A DNA stretch of 64,000 bases from Silene conica. Its lineage: Eukaryota > Streptophyta > Magnoliopsida > Caryophyllales > Caryophyllaceae. The translations under genes and the position numbers were made by a program. Numbering within the stretch: the first letter of the stretch is position 1; every line of letters starts with the position of its first letter. Below, piece by piece: positions 35,091 to 45,526 of this stretch. The stretch is from contig CM055314.2 of the NCBI GenBank assembly GCA_029255685.2, positions 6,094,399 to 6,158,398 of the forward strand, in the 5' to 3' direction. The notes beneath the pieces are model-generated. The model saw only the letters and a program-made list of their open reading frames with translations, was not told the origin of the DNA and did not search any database.

Positions 35091-36270
35091 ACCCGTGCAA
35101 CAATTGCACGGAATATAATAAACCAATTTCACTTAATTGTTACCTTTGTAATTGTTACGAATTTAAAATTTCAAGATTCATTTGTAATTTCCGCATTTTG
35201 GCACATAGAAATGTCCGTGATAAAGGCTCTGTTTCGGAAAACACTTCAGGTAGTTTATTTGACCAAATTGGGTTATTTGAGCAAAATTACAGCTACCTGA
35301 TTTTTTGTAAGTGTTTGGTATTGAACAAATAAGCAACCTGAAATTAAATGGTACCTAAGGTATAACACTTGAGAAATCAGGCCCCTGAAATTAGTTATTT
35401 TCCATTGGTTACACCTTTAATCTATAATATTTAATCTAAAACTATATATAATAAAACCGCATTGTATATTTTTGTTGACCCTTACTATTTTTGAGCTTGT
35501 AGAGATATATATTTAGGGTTAATAGCAACCATAAAAACATGGATCGATATATATGCATGAGTCGACAATATCACTTAATAATAATTATTACTCGTATTAT
35601 TTTATGTAGCCTTAATTTACCATTTTGCGAAATTCTACTTTACGACAATCACACATGTGACCAGTAGGAAAGTGATCACATTTTGATAAGTAGTGACCAC
35701 TTTTGATTAAATAATGACCATCTGTTTTTTTTTTGCTTCATATTTTCGGAAATATAGATATTTTTGGGTTTTATTTTTCATCAAAATCTTAAAATTTGGG
35801 CCTAGTGTTAAATTTAATATAGATACGGTCTCATATAAAAAGTTGTTCCTTCAGTGCTTATAAACGATTTTTCATATTATATATGTTGATCGTCTTATGG
35901 TATGAGAGTATGAGACCGTTTCATACAAAAATTTCAATTTAATTTTATTTGTCAAGGTATTTAAGAGGTTAATTTTCCGGAATTGTAATTTTTTTTGTTA
36001 TTAAAATTTTTTGTCCCCTATATAGATTTCTGATTTTTTTTAAATTTTTTTTATTGTAATGTTAAATGTGATTAATTTTTTTATCATAAACTTTTTAACA
36101 TATGAATATATGAATATGTATATGAAAAATAATATGAAATGAGAAGAGAGGGTAATTAATTACTTTAATGATAGCGGAGAGAAGAGAGGTTAATTAATTA
36201 CATGGTGGGGAATAGGGATAGTTTGTTTTTTCTTTCCTCAAATGAAGTATTTGCTTTTATAGTATATGGA
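35091..36270 (-). mobile_element. Non-autonomous Helitron, 1180 bp
   Basis: Read on the minus strand it starts TCCATATACTATAAAAGC (36270 leftwards) and ends with the hairpin CCGTGCAATTGTTGCACGG, a short spacer and CTAG (35094-35091). Host bases are A before the 5' TC and T after the 3' CTAG, as Helitron A/T insertion requires. No Rep/helicase coding. The AT-rich interior contains a run of (A/T)-rich words but no recognisable gene fragment. A second terminus with nearly the same hairpin is at 61361. Confidence 0.75.
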
Positions 36271-37045
36271 TTTTTGTTTTATTTTTATGATGATATTGGC
36301 GGAATGTGATCATTTTGATAATATCGGACCGTTGCGTTGTATATCATATTTTAATTTAAATTCAACAAAAAGACGTTTTTTTGTGCAGGTTTTTTGGTTT
36401 TTCCAATATACAGGATTTTTATATATTGGATTGTTGTATATCATATTTTATCTTGTTTGATATTTTAATTTGTATTTTATTTGATTGGAAAATAAAATGT
36501 AATTTAATTCTTAAACTAATTATTTTTGCAGTTTGTAATTTTTTGTATTTTGGATTTAATTATTGGATTATCATATTTTATTGGACTGTTATATATTGTT
36601 ATTTAAATGTTCAATTAACAATAATTTGAACATATCGTATTTTATTATGACAATGACGAATTGTACTACTGTAAGTCTGTAATCGATTAAGTAAATAGAA
36701 ATGAGGAAAGATCAGAATACGGAATTACGGATTAGAATTAATTACGGAACAGAATTATTAATTCTGAAGATACGGAGAGAACTTTGGAACAAAATTATTA
36801 ATTCTGAAGTTAAGGAGAGAATATACCCAGGAAATTAATTTAGATTGAAAGATGGTGGGCCATATTTTCCTTAATCTAAGGAACCAATAAGAGGCTTGTA
36901 AAATCTACACCTTTTATAGAGATAGATTACTAACGACTTGGTAATTTTATTCCTTTTTAGTAAATAACATTCTCACAAGGATATTGAGAAAATAATAATA
37001 TGGTAAACCATCCATTAAGATAGAAAGTGTAGATCATAATTTTCA
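36271..37045. other. AT-rich spacer
   Basis: Very AT-rich DNA without a supported gene. A small imperfect tandem repeat, (A)CAGAATTATTAATTCTGAAG / AAAATTATTAATTCTGAAG, lies at about 36748-36815. Confidence 0.5.
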
Positions 37046-37240
37046 CAAATTCTTATTTGCAACGGCACTATCTGTCGCAACCTTGTGACGGATACCGTTT
37101 TTTCTCACAAAATACCCAATTTTTCTCTCTCTCCAACACTATTCATGTGGTCCCTTTCTCCACTAACTCATTTTGTATCCATTTTATCTCACAAAATATC
37201 CGTCACAAATGATGACCCGTCGCAAGCAAAACTTACTAAA
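37046..37240. mobile_element. Putative MITE with imperfect inverted ends
   Basis: The left arm carries TTGCAACGGCACTATCTGTCGC, TGTGACGGATA and TCTCACAAAATA. The right arm, reverse-complemented, carries TTGCGACGGGTCATCATT, TGTGACGGATA and TTTTGTGAGATAAAAT. The arms pair over about 60 bp. No target duplication was confirmed. Confidence 0.45.
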
Positions 37241-37280
37241 TAATGTTTGCCTATTTCAACCTATCTAAATAGCTAATAAT

Positions 37281-37535
37281 TGTCGCAAGGGTGAAATTTA
37301 GTAGTTAAAATTTGTGTGAGATTTTCAGGAGATACGGGTTCAAGCCTCTCCAAGAGTAAAATCTTGTGGAACGAGCATGTTACACTCCGGTGACATACCT
37401 GATATACGTGGTTTGCAGGCTATCACATGTACCTGAGAGTCTACCTAGTGCACACTAAAAGTAGCGGTTGCGAGTTCCCTCGTCACAAAAAAAAAGATAA
37501 CGGTTGCGAGTTCCCTCGTCACAAAAAAAAAAAAA
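37281..37535 (+). mobile_element. tRNA-derived SINE, full length, with duplicated tail
   Basis: Begins TGTCGCAAGGGTGAAATTTAG, with an A-box-like TTTAGTAGTTAAAATTTG, a B-box-like GGGTTCAAGCCTCTCC and a 3' end GCGAGTTCCCTCGTCAC plus poly(A). The 3' module CGGTTGCGAGTTCCCTCGTC plus A-run occurs twice in tandem. Flanking GCTAAT (37272 and 37537) may be a short target duplication. Same family as 10043-10191; an inverted tail fragment lies at 41359-41395. Confidence 0.8.
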
Positions 37536-37899
37536 GGCTAATTAGTCACGGATTTGAATTCGCTCCAGTATTATTGTATCGAGTATTGACGTTTCAAACC
37601 GAATTCAATGATAAATTATTAAACATGCAAATAACTATCAAAGAATATTTCTACAAAATTTCTCAATCTCAAATATATAAAAGAAAAAATAGAATGTTTC
37701 AACAACTATTATTTCTTATTTAATTTAAAATTAGTAAACTCAAAAAAGAAAATTTTAAAAAATAAGAATATTTTATTACTCATAAAAATAAAAATAAAAG
37801 AAAAACAGAGGGCCCCAGATTAATAACAACAAACAGAATTTTCATACCGCGAAAACAGCAACAAATAATATTTCTAAAGAAACACAAATTCAAACCCAA

Positions 37900-38883
37900 A
37901 AAAAAATTAAAAAATAATTCTTTCTTTTCTTTCACGGTGATTCATAGTTAATTCTTCTCCGCCGGTTTCGCAACGGTTTACCGTCGCTACACGGCGGAGA
38001 TTTCCGCCCCCGCCATCGCCATCGCCACTGCCTCTCATGTTTCCATTGATATAATAATAAATCCTCATTTTTTTTTCAATAAATTAAAAGTTTATTTATT
38101 TTGTGAGGGTTGATTTTTGTTAAGGTACGTGATTTTTTTGAATTTGTTACGTTAATTTGTTGTTTTCATAAAGTTGGTTACAATTTATTTCGTGATCGAG
38201 ATATAAAAACTCAAATGAGACCGTTGCGTATAAAATCGTAGGTATTACAATGATTGTTTCGTGATTTTTATGTCCTCAATTTCATTTATTGACTTTTATA
38301 ATAAATGTCGTATATTGTATTGTACAGTATATATACAACGATTTTACACAAAATCAACCGGTCATAAAATGTAGATTTTTGTACATACATTGACTTTGAA
38401 ATGATAAAATGAAAACATTTCTTTTGATAAATCGACTCAAACAATCTTTTTACGTATATTTGGAAAAATTAATGGTCGAATCATCCAAAACCGCTCACAA
38501 AATGTGAACTTTTTTACGTACATTGACATTGAAATGATAAAATGAAAATATTTCATTTGATAAATCGACCCAAACAATCTTTTTACGTATATTTGGAGAA
38601 ATTGACAGTCGAATCATCTAAAACCGTTCATAAAATGTGAACTTTTTTACATATATTGACATTGAAATTATAAAATGAAAATATTTCTTTTGATAAATCG
38701 ACCCAAACAATCTTTTTACGTATATTTGAAGAAATTGACGGTCAAATCATCCATCTTTACGTAGCGGTAATTAATTCAATCAAGATGAATTATATTTGTA
38801 AAAAGATTACAAGATTGTTGAACTTCAACTAATGAATTTGTTTTCTTGATTATTTCAGGAATAAAAATAAAAGAAAAAACAAA
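37900..38883 (+). promoter_or_regulatory. HVA22-family 5' leader with probable leader intron
   Basis: A GC-rich block at 37955-38035, containing GCCGGTTTCGCAACGG and several CCGCC/CGCCATCGCC words, stands out from the AT-rich flanks and looks like a first untranslated exon. A donor (AAG|GTACGT at 38125) and an acceptor (TTATTTCAG ending 38858) would remove a 734-base leader intron and leave 25 A-rich bases before the ATG at 38884. The intron contains a three-copy tandem repeat. Transcription start not determinable. Confidence 0.5.
38356..38757. repeat. Three-copy tandem repeat, period about 130 bp
   Basis: Unit marked by AAAATGTGAACTTTTTTAC, ATTGACATTGAAATGATAAAATG, TTTGATAAATCGACYCAAAC and ATCTTTTTACGTATATTTG. 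Copies start near 38366, 38498 and 38628. It occupies most of the inferred HVA22 leader intron. Confidence 0.8.
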
Positions 38884-40348
38884 ATGATTGGATTCTTTTT
38901 TACCAGAATACTTGTGTAAGTTACCTGGTCAAAGTCAAATTTATTTCGGGCCGGGGTTATAAGTTTTGATTTGGTCTTTCTTCTGACGGTCACAAATTGT
39001 AAGGATTTGTAACGGAATATTAAGTTAACCCTCGTTTGTTCTGCTTTGCAGTATGATTTTCGGGTACATGTACCCGGCGTACGAGTGCTTTAAGTCCGTT
39101 GAGAGGAATAAACCCGAGATAGAACAGCTGCGCTTTTGGTGCCAGTATTGGTATAATAAAACTATAAATACTTCTTTCTCCAATTCTCTGAAATCGACAT
39201 ATTTTGATAGCATATTTTTTCAGGAAATCGATGTTATTACGTTGTTCATCTAATCATCCGTGTATTTTTACAGGATTTTAGCTGCTGTATTGACGGTTTT
39301 TGAGCGGGTTGCTGATACCTTTGTTTCATGGTATGTCGTTGAGACGACTTCTCGATTGCAGTAATGCTATGTAATGTTTCCGTGTTCTGAATTCTGAATT
39401 CTGAGTTCTGATGTTGATGTAAATGCTGTATTTTTATCAGGGTTCCGATGTACTGTGAGGCGAAACTGGTATTCATTATATACCTTTGGTACCCAAAGAC
39501 AAAGGTATATATCAATCAGATTCTGATATTCATTGCATTCAGAAATCAGAATTCCTGGTTTCCGTCTCTTATGCCGACTGACTGATAATTTGTTTCAGGG
39601 AACAAATTTTGTGTACGAGTCCTTCTTTAAACCTTTTCTTTCAAAACATGAGACTGTAATTGATCGGCACTTGCTGGAACTGAGAACTCGAGCTGGAGAT
39701 TTAGCTTTCATGTACTGTCAGAAAGCTGTAGGTTATGGTCAAACCAGAATTTTCGAGATTTTGCACTTTGTTGCCTCGCAATCTACCCCTAAGCCTCGTC
39801 CTGCGCAGGTATAAAACAAGTGTCGTATTTGTTGTAAACTTGTAATGAATGCTACTTAGTGATTCGTGTGAGGCCCGCTTGTCGATGAGACTCCGGGTCA
39901 TTTTGGAGGTTCGTTTAGGTTCAATGTGTTGTTATGCATGCTCGGATTTCTGTGATGCAAAAGGGTATCAGATTAAACTTACAAATATGATATCGCGCCT
40001 ACATTGCAGGACGAACAAACAACACAGAGAACTCGAGAAGCTCCCACTAGGACTAGAAAGCCTCGGCCACAAGACGAAGAGCCAGTATCTCCGACTACAA
40101 GTACGTCTTCCAGTCAATGGGAAGACGAGATGGAAGACGAGCAGACATCTGTGATGTCTGCTGTCCCAAGCTCACTGAAAAAGGCAGCATCAGTGCCATA
40201 TGCTCCTAACAGTCCCAGACGACCAGCTACTCCGAGAACTGACAAGCGCACGGTCAAGTCTCTTAGCCCGGAAGAGGTGGTAATGGAGGACAGTATACAG
40301 GCTACACGAGGCCGATTGCGGAAGACAAACTCTACTGTAAATAAGTAA
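38884..40348 (+). CDS. HVA22: HVA22/DP1/TB2-family protein
   Basis: Member of the reticulon-like REEP/HVA22 family, which shapes tubular ER and, in plants, is often linked to stress and ABA responses. Coding exons: 38884-38915, 39052-39150, 39274-39330, 39441-39504, 39599-39808 and 40010-40348, all GT/AG and in frame, giving 266 residues. The first coding exon supplies only MIGFFFTRIL. The domain is complete: YMYPAYECFKSVE, then the QLRFWCQYW and FERVAD-type helices, WVPMYCEAKLVFIIYLWYPKT split as usual across exons, and AVGYGQTRIFEIL. Hydrophobic hairpin helices lie at about residues 5-25 and 45-80. The last 113 residues are Ser/Pro/Arg/Glu-rich with SSLKK and RRPATPRTDKR, typical of the longer HVA22i/j-type proteins. 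Confidence 0.93.
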
Positions 40349-40640
40349 CAGGAATTGCCTTACTGTGTTCTGATATATTGAATTTTAATGTGAGTAATCT
40401 GGTTTTGCTTGACTGTTGTGTGACAATTTTATAAAGAATTTTAAAGTAAATGATGAAACAATTAGTTTCCTGTTAAAACGGTTTTACGTTAATAACGAAT
40501 CTCAAATACATAGTTACTGTTGAATAATAAGGCAAAGCAAAAAGTATACACCTAAAAAATCATAAAAGATTATAGTAAGATGATCGAAATAAGGAAGGAG
40601 ATAAAACATTATTTTTTTTTGGAAAAATAAAAATAGCCTA
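40349..40640. other. HVA22-family 3' flank
   Basis: Presumed 3' UTR, then AT-rich DNA; nothing else recognised. Confidence 0.5.
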
Positions 40641-40642
40641 GA

Positions 40643-40940
40643 TCATGAAAGCATTGCCTCATATGCCAACCTATGAGACACTTTGTTCAAAGCCCTAGGA
40701 ACATAACTAAAACTCAAACAATGAAAGAAATAAAAATAGCCTCGTATCTCAGCAAAGATGTCTTCTAGTTGATAGTGTTCCTGTTCCTTCCCAGTCAACT
40801 GCAGAACCCAACTTAAGCTATCCGAAAGGATTTCAACATGCCGAATTTGTCTTTTCATCGCAACGAAGATACCCGTAGCCTCAGCTTGAATTGCAGAAAT
40901 CGAATAAATTTTTTCTTTTCCTTCAAATTCATTAGTTCAG
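40643..40940 (-). pseudogene. LINE-type RNase H domain fragment
   Basis: The minus strand reads an RVT_3-type RNase H C-terminal part: QAEATGIF, then VEILSDSLSWVLQL (active-site Asp context), a middle IFAEIRGYF and SYVPRALNKVSHRLA near the end, then a stop. The upstream reverse transcriptase is missing, so this is the 3' scar of a 5'-truncated non-LTR retrotransposon. Not a functional gene. Confidence 0.75.
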
Positions 40941-41289
40941 GAAGGAGATAAACATTAGGAATACGATCATTTATACGACAAGATTATGATTACAAACCAT
41001 TAATTTCGTATGTTAGGCATGGATATTATGGACAAATTGACAAACTGGTAAATAAATTAAAAAAAACGACAATTTAAGCGATTAAGTGAATATTCTCCCC
41101 ATTAATCATTAAAAGTAAATAATTAAGTTAATCTCATCCTAAATTAATTTAAAATATGAATTGTTCCTTATTTTTTTTAGTAAGTTTTTTTGATCCAAAA
41201 CCAATTCAATGTAGAGTATGATTCTTTTTGAGTGTTCTAAAATTATTTCCTTATTTTTGGTGTCAAACTAAAAGGAACAAACACTCTGA

Positions 41290-41500
41290 ATCAGAGTGTA
41301 TATTTTGGAAGATTTTGTAATTGTTCATATAAGCATCAATTATTTTTCTTTTCTTCGTTTTTTTTTGTGACGAGGGAACCGTAGTCGTTAATCATAGTTA
41401 ATTTTTATACCCTTATAGAATCAACTTTTCAAAGCTTAGATACTTATAAAATATTTTGGGTTGTTTGACAAGAATAATCCAAACTATGTCTCCTTCATCT
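41290..41500. repeat. Diverged duplicate of the DNA flanking the 43.2-44.9 kb element
   Basis: TATATTTTGGAAGATTTTG..ATTGTT...CATCAATTATT is followed, after a short insertion, by ATCAACTTTTCAAA and TTATAAAATATTTTGGGTTG plus TTTGACAAGAATAATCCAAA. The same words flank the 43240-44892 element on its left and right. Where that element sits, this copy instead has about 45 bases including an inverted SINE tail (GTGACGAGGGAACCG). Confidence 0.65.
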
Positions 41501-41979
41501 AATAGGACTATAAATTCAGATATATATATATATGAGCATCATATCGTTAATACAAATTTAATTGAGCTTATATGCAATTATTTTAAGCTTTTAAAATGTT
41601 TGACTTACATTCTAATTTTTTAGGTGTTAAAATTAAAATCTGATTGAGTTTATATGTATTAATTTTGAGTTTTATTAAATATTATTTTGAGTTAAATCTT
41701 TTTATAAAGAGGCTCCAATTATTTTCAATAAATCTCGTAAAATATAAATATAAGCTTAAATATTTTACTATAATGTTTCAAATTTATACTATCAGATATA
41801 TACAACTAAGAGGTCGTATATATATGACAAGATTATGATATCTTAATATGCCCCACAAGAGGGACGACCAATAGGATAGACCAATCTTAGAGAATAAGAT
41901 TTATGCATTGATAATTTACGAATTGATTAACTTCTTGTTGTCTTAGGTATAAATATTCATTTTAAACAAAATAAAAAGT

Positions 41980-42690
41980 TACAAACTACATAGATATGCC
42001 TTTTATAGAGTCAATAATAGGGATTAGTAAAAGTTAAAATTTGTCTTTACTATAATTAGATCGCAAGATTTCTATTTTAACGGTAGAAGTATGCCTTTTA
42101 TAGAGTCAACAATAGGGATTAGTAAAAGTTAAAATTTGTCTTTACTATAATTAGATTGCAAGATTTCTATTTTAACGGTAGAAGTATGTCTTTTATAGAG
42201 TCAACAATAGGGATTAGTAAAAGTTAAATTTGTCTTTACTATAATTAGATCGCAAGATTTTGATCTATTTTAACGGTAGAAGTATGCCTTTTATAGAGTC
42301 AACAATAGGGATTAGTAAAAGTTAAAATTTGTCTTTACTATAATTAGATCGCAAGATTTTGATCTATTTTAACGGTAGAAGTATGCCTTTTATAGAGTCA
42401 ACAATAGGGATTAGTAAAAGTTAAAATTTGTCTTTAATATAATTAGATCGCAATATTTTGATCTATTTTAACGGTAGAAGTATGCCTTTTATAGAGTCAA
42501 CAATAGGGATTAGTAAAAGTTAAAATTTGTCTTTACTATAATTAGATCGCAATATTTTGATCTATTTTAAGGGTAGAAATATGCCTTTTATAAAGTCAAC
42601 AATAGGGATTAGTAAAAGTTAAAATTTGTCTTTACTATAATTAGATCGCAAGATTTTGATCTATTTTAATGTAGAATAAATCCCAGGAAT
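41980..42690. repeat. Seven-copy tandem array, unit 95-99 bp
   Basis: Unit marked by ATGCCTTTTATAGAGTCAAC, AATAGGGATTAGTAAAAGTT, AAAATTTGTCTTTACTATAA and TTAGATCGCAAGATTT. ATGCC starts lie at 41996, 42091, 42186, 42284, 42383, 42482 and 42581. The first three units are 95 bp; later ones are 98-99 bp because TGATC was added after AGATTT. Copies are 95% or more alike by eye. No coding. Confidence 0.92.
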
Positions 42691-42744
42691 TTGATCTATT
42701 TTAACTGTAAAATAGATCTTCTATGTTATTTTTTTTTCTTATAT

Positions 42745-42895
42745 TGGTTCAACGAAGAGTGCAATTTGTCGCATTACAATTGGGGCCTAGGGTGCAATTT
42801 GCCGCATTATAATAGGGACCTAGAGGGAGGGGGGATTCGATCCCGGGACCTGCTGTCCACAAATCCACAATACCTCTGTATTAATCACTAGAATT
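42745..42895 (-). mobile_element. tRNA-like SINE fragment
   Basis: On the minus strand TAGTGATTAATACAGAGG (A-box-like) is followed by CGGGATCGAATCCCCC (B-box-like), then a duplicated GCAATTTGYCGCATTA-type body. No A-tail or target duplication was located. Confidence 0.4.
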
Positions 42896-43080
42896 AAATT
42901 AATTGGAGTAGAGCTTAATTAAACTACATTGAATGAAAGTGAGGTGGCGTGAATTTAGTTGAATTAAAAGTTAATTTTATGAAGAGATTAATTGAACATA
43001 ATTGATTGAACGTAAATAAAACTTAACGGAATACACCAAAGCAAAATGAAAATGAGTTGAAATTAAGTCAGAAGTACAAT
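42895..43080. repeat. Dispersed repeat, copy 1
   Basis: Shares GTGAATTTAGTTGAATTAAA, AGTTA(A/C)TTTT and AACATAA(T/A)..AAATAAAACYTAACGGAATAC with 45025-45175. Probably MITE or flank material duplicated along with the 41.3/44.9 kb pair. Confidence 0.55.
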
Positions 43081-43239
43081 TAAATTCCCATTTAACTTTT
43101 TACGGTTTTCGAGAGGGCGTTTTGAATACCACTTTTCTATACGAGTATGTATATACAGTATCATTTATATTTTGGCATAAGTATATATATATTTTGGAAG
43201 ATTTTGATATTGTTAATATATAAGGATCAATTAATTATT

Positions 43240-44892
43240 AGGATAAATTACAAATTATCCCCACGTGTTTCCGTTTTTATAAATAACCCCCGAACTTCAA
43301 TGTATATTCCCCAATCACCACCGTATTGATATCTCGAACATCGTTTTTCTTATTTCCCGACTTGTTTAGTGTCGAGTTATGCAAAATACCCAAACTACCC
43401 TTAACAACTTAAGTTGACTAAATTATTAACCACCTCAACATTTCCCCCCTTTCTGAATCTCAATTTCCCTATCTCCTCCAATTATTTTCAAACCTAAATC
43501 CCCAAACCCGCATTTTTTACGGATAACAATAAACAATATCCAACATATAAAATATTAAAGTTCTAAGATTTTGGGTGTTTGGATCTAGCGAGAATGGATT
43601 ATTATTGTGATTAATAATAGGTTTGGCAGAAACCCAAAAGAGCATTTTATGGAAGTAGACCGAACGATAAATTCAGTTACATGGCCAGAGTCAATTTTAC
43701 TCTTTGTGATGATCCAACTAAACATATAAGAAGGCAAGAAGCTCTACTGTTTGTCTTTGCTTCTTCTTGTGTTTACACCTTTGATTGTGCTATCTTCCTT
43801 CTGCTTATCTTTTATACTCTAAAAGAGAGTAGCTTAACTTTTATACATATATGAAGCTAAGTGTTTTAACTGGCGTTACTTTGATCGTAGGATATGTGAG
43901 GCCTTCTTCTCTTCTTAAAACTTTTTCTTCATTTTCTATGCTTTTCCTTTCTCTTTGTGATTCGATGCTTTCCATCATTGAGAGCTAACTAATAATTTGC
44001 TCAAGAATTTTGGGCGATCCTCCACTCCTCCCAATCTTGTTAATCCTTTCAATTTGAAGATTCTTTCAAAAGTGTAAACCACTGGTTAACATGATTTCGA
44101 TCGGGATGTTATTTTATTAAAGGCGAGATGTGGAAATTTGAGGGTGAGAATGAGAGTGATTTGGGGATTTAGGGTTTGGAAATAATAGGACGAAATAGAG
44201 AAATTGTGATTTAAAAGGAAGGAAATGCGTGGTTAATATTTCACTAGGATAAGTTGGTAAGGGTAGTTTGGGTATTTTATACGTAACTCGTCACTATACA
44301 AGTCGGAAAATAAGAAAAAAAAAATACTCGGGATATAAATACGGTGGTGATTGGGGGAGTATACATTGAAGTTTGAGGGTTATTTGTAAAAACGAAAATA
44401 CCTGGTGGTAATTTGTAAAAATACGCAAATAATTTGCTCAAAAATTTTGGATGATCCTCCACTCCTCCCAATCTCGTTAATCCTTTCAATTTGAAGATTT
44501 TTTCAAAAGTGTAAACCACTGGTTAACATGATTTCGATCGGGATGTTATTTTATTAAAGGCGAGATGTGGAAATTTGAGGGTGAGAATGAGAGTGATTTG
44601 GGAATTTAGGGTTTGGAAATAATAGAAGGAAACAGAGAAATTGTGATTTAAAAAGAAGGAAATGCATGGTTAATATTTCACTAGGGTAAGTTGGTAAGGG
44701 TAGGTTGGGTATTTTATACGTAACTCGTCACTATACAAGTCGGAAAATAAGAAAAATAATACTCGGGATATACATACGGTGGTGATTGGGGGAGTATACA
44801 TTGAAGTTTGGGGGTTATTTGTAAAAACGAAAATACCTGGTGGTAATTTGTAAAAATACGCAAATCCGTGGTGGTTATTTATAATTTATCCT
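43240..44892. mobile_element. Large terminal-inverted-repeat element with internal duplication
   Basis: A 1653-bp element with inverted ends of more than 100 bp: AGGATAAATTACAAATTATCC at the left, AGGATAAATTATAAATAACC from the right. Both ends carry AACTTCAATGTATA(T/C)TCCCC and ATCACCACCGTAT. Flanked by AATTATT (43233-43239 and 44893-44899). The length and AT-rich target suggest a Mutator-like non-autonomous element, though the duplication is shorter than the usual 9 bp. The right half contains a 437-bp tandem duplication. No transposase. Confidence 0.7.
43993..44869. repeat. 437-bp direct tandem duplication
   Basis: The block AATAATTTGCTCAA(G/A)AATTTTGG through GGTGGTAATTTGTAAAAATACG occurs twice back to back (about 43993-44429 and 44430-44869) with a few per cent differences. 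The second copy reaches the right inverted end of the surrounding element, so the element end was partly duplicated. Confidence 0.88.
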
Positions 44893-45024
44893 AATTATTA
44901 AGGATATTCTTATAAAATTAACTTTTCAAAACGTACACACTTATAAAATATTTTGGGTTGTTTGACGAGAATAATCCAAATTCCAAACTAGGTCCTGTTC
45001 TTTTCGGCTGAAACGAGCTGAATT

Positions 45025-45175
45025 GAATAAATTAGAGTCGAGCCTAATTGAACTAAATTGAGTGAAACTAAGGTGGAGTGAATTTAGTTGAATTAAAAGT
45101 TACTTTTGTAATGAGATTAATTAAAATAATTGTTTGAACATAAATAAAACCTAACGGAATACAACCAACCAAAAT
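45025..45175. repeat. Dispersed repeat, copy 2
   Basis: Partner of 42895-43080. It is preceded by GGTCCTGTTCTTTTCGGCTGAA, a common start of plant MITEs. No clean ends defined. Confidence 0.5.
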
Positions 45176-45526
45176 TGAGCTTATATATTATTTTGAGCTT
45201 TTAAAATACTGCCAGTAATACTTACAGTTTAAGACGGATAATAGCCAGTAAAAATATATATAAATTTAAAATTATACTCACAGTTTAATTTCCCAGTTTA
45301 TAACCATCGTAATGAACCCAATTATTATTAGTCCGACTCTCTAACTACACAAAAAAACTCCGACCATATAATATAAACCTATCTATTTTATGTACATTTA
45401 AAATGGGGTTACATATTTTCGTTGATATCCAATTCTCAACAATTTTAATTTCTTGATTTCCAATATTTAAATGCATTAATTTTTGGCAATTTATATATTA
45501 CAGTATTTTATTTTGTATTCACTTTG

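Noticed and set aside
40643..40858. Possible stand-alone RNase H gene
   Set aside because: Only the C-terminal part of a LINE-type RNase H is present, with no start and no reverse transcriptase; a retrotransposon scar.
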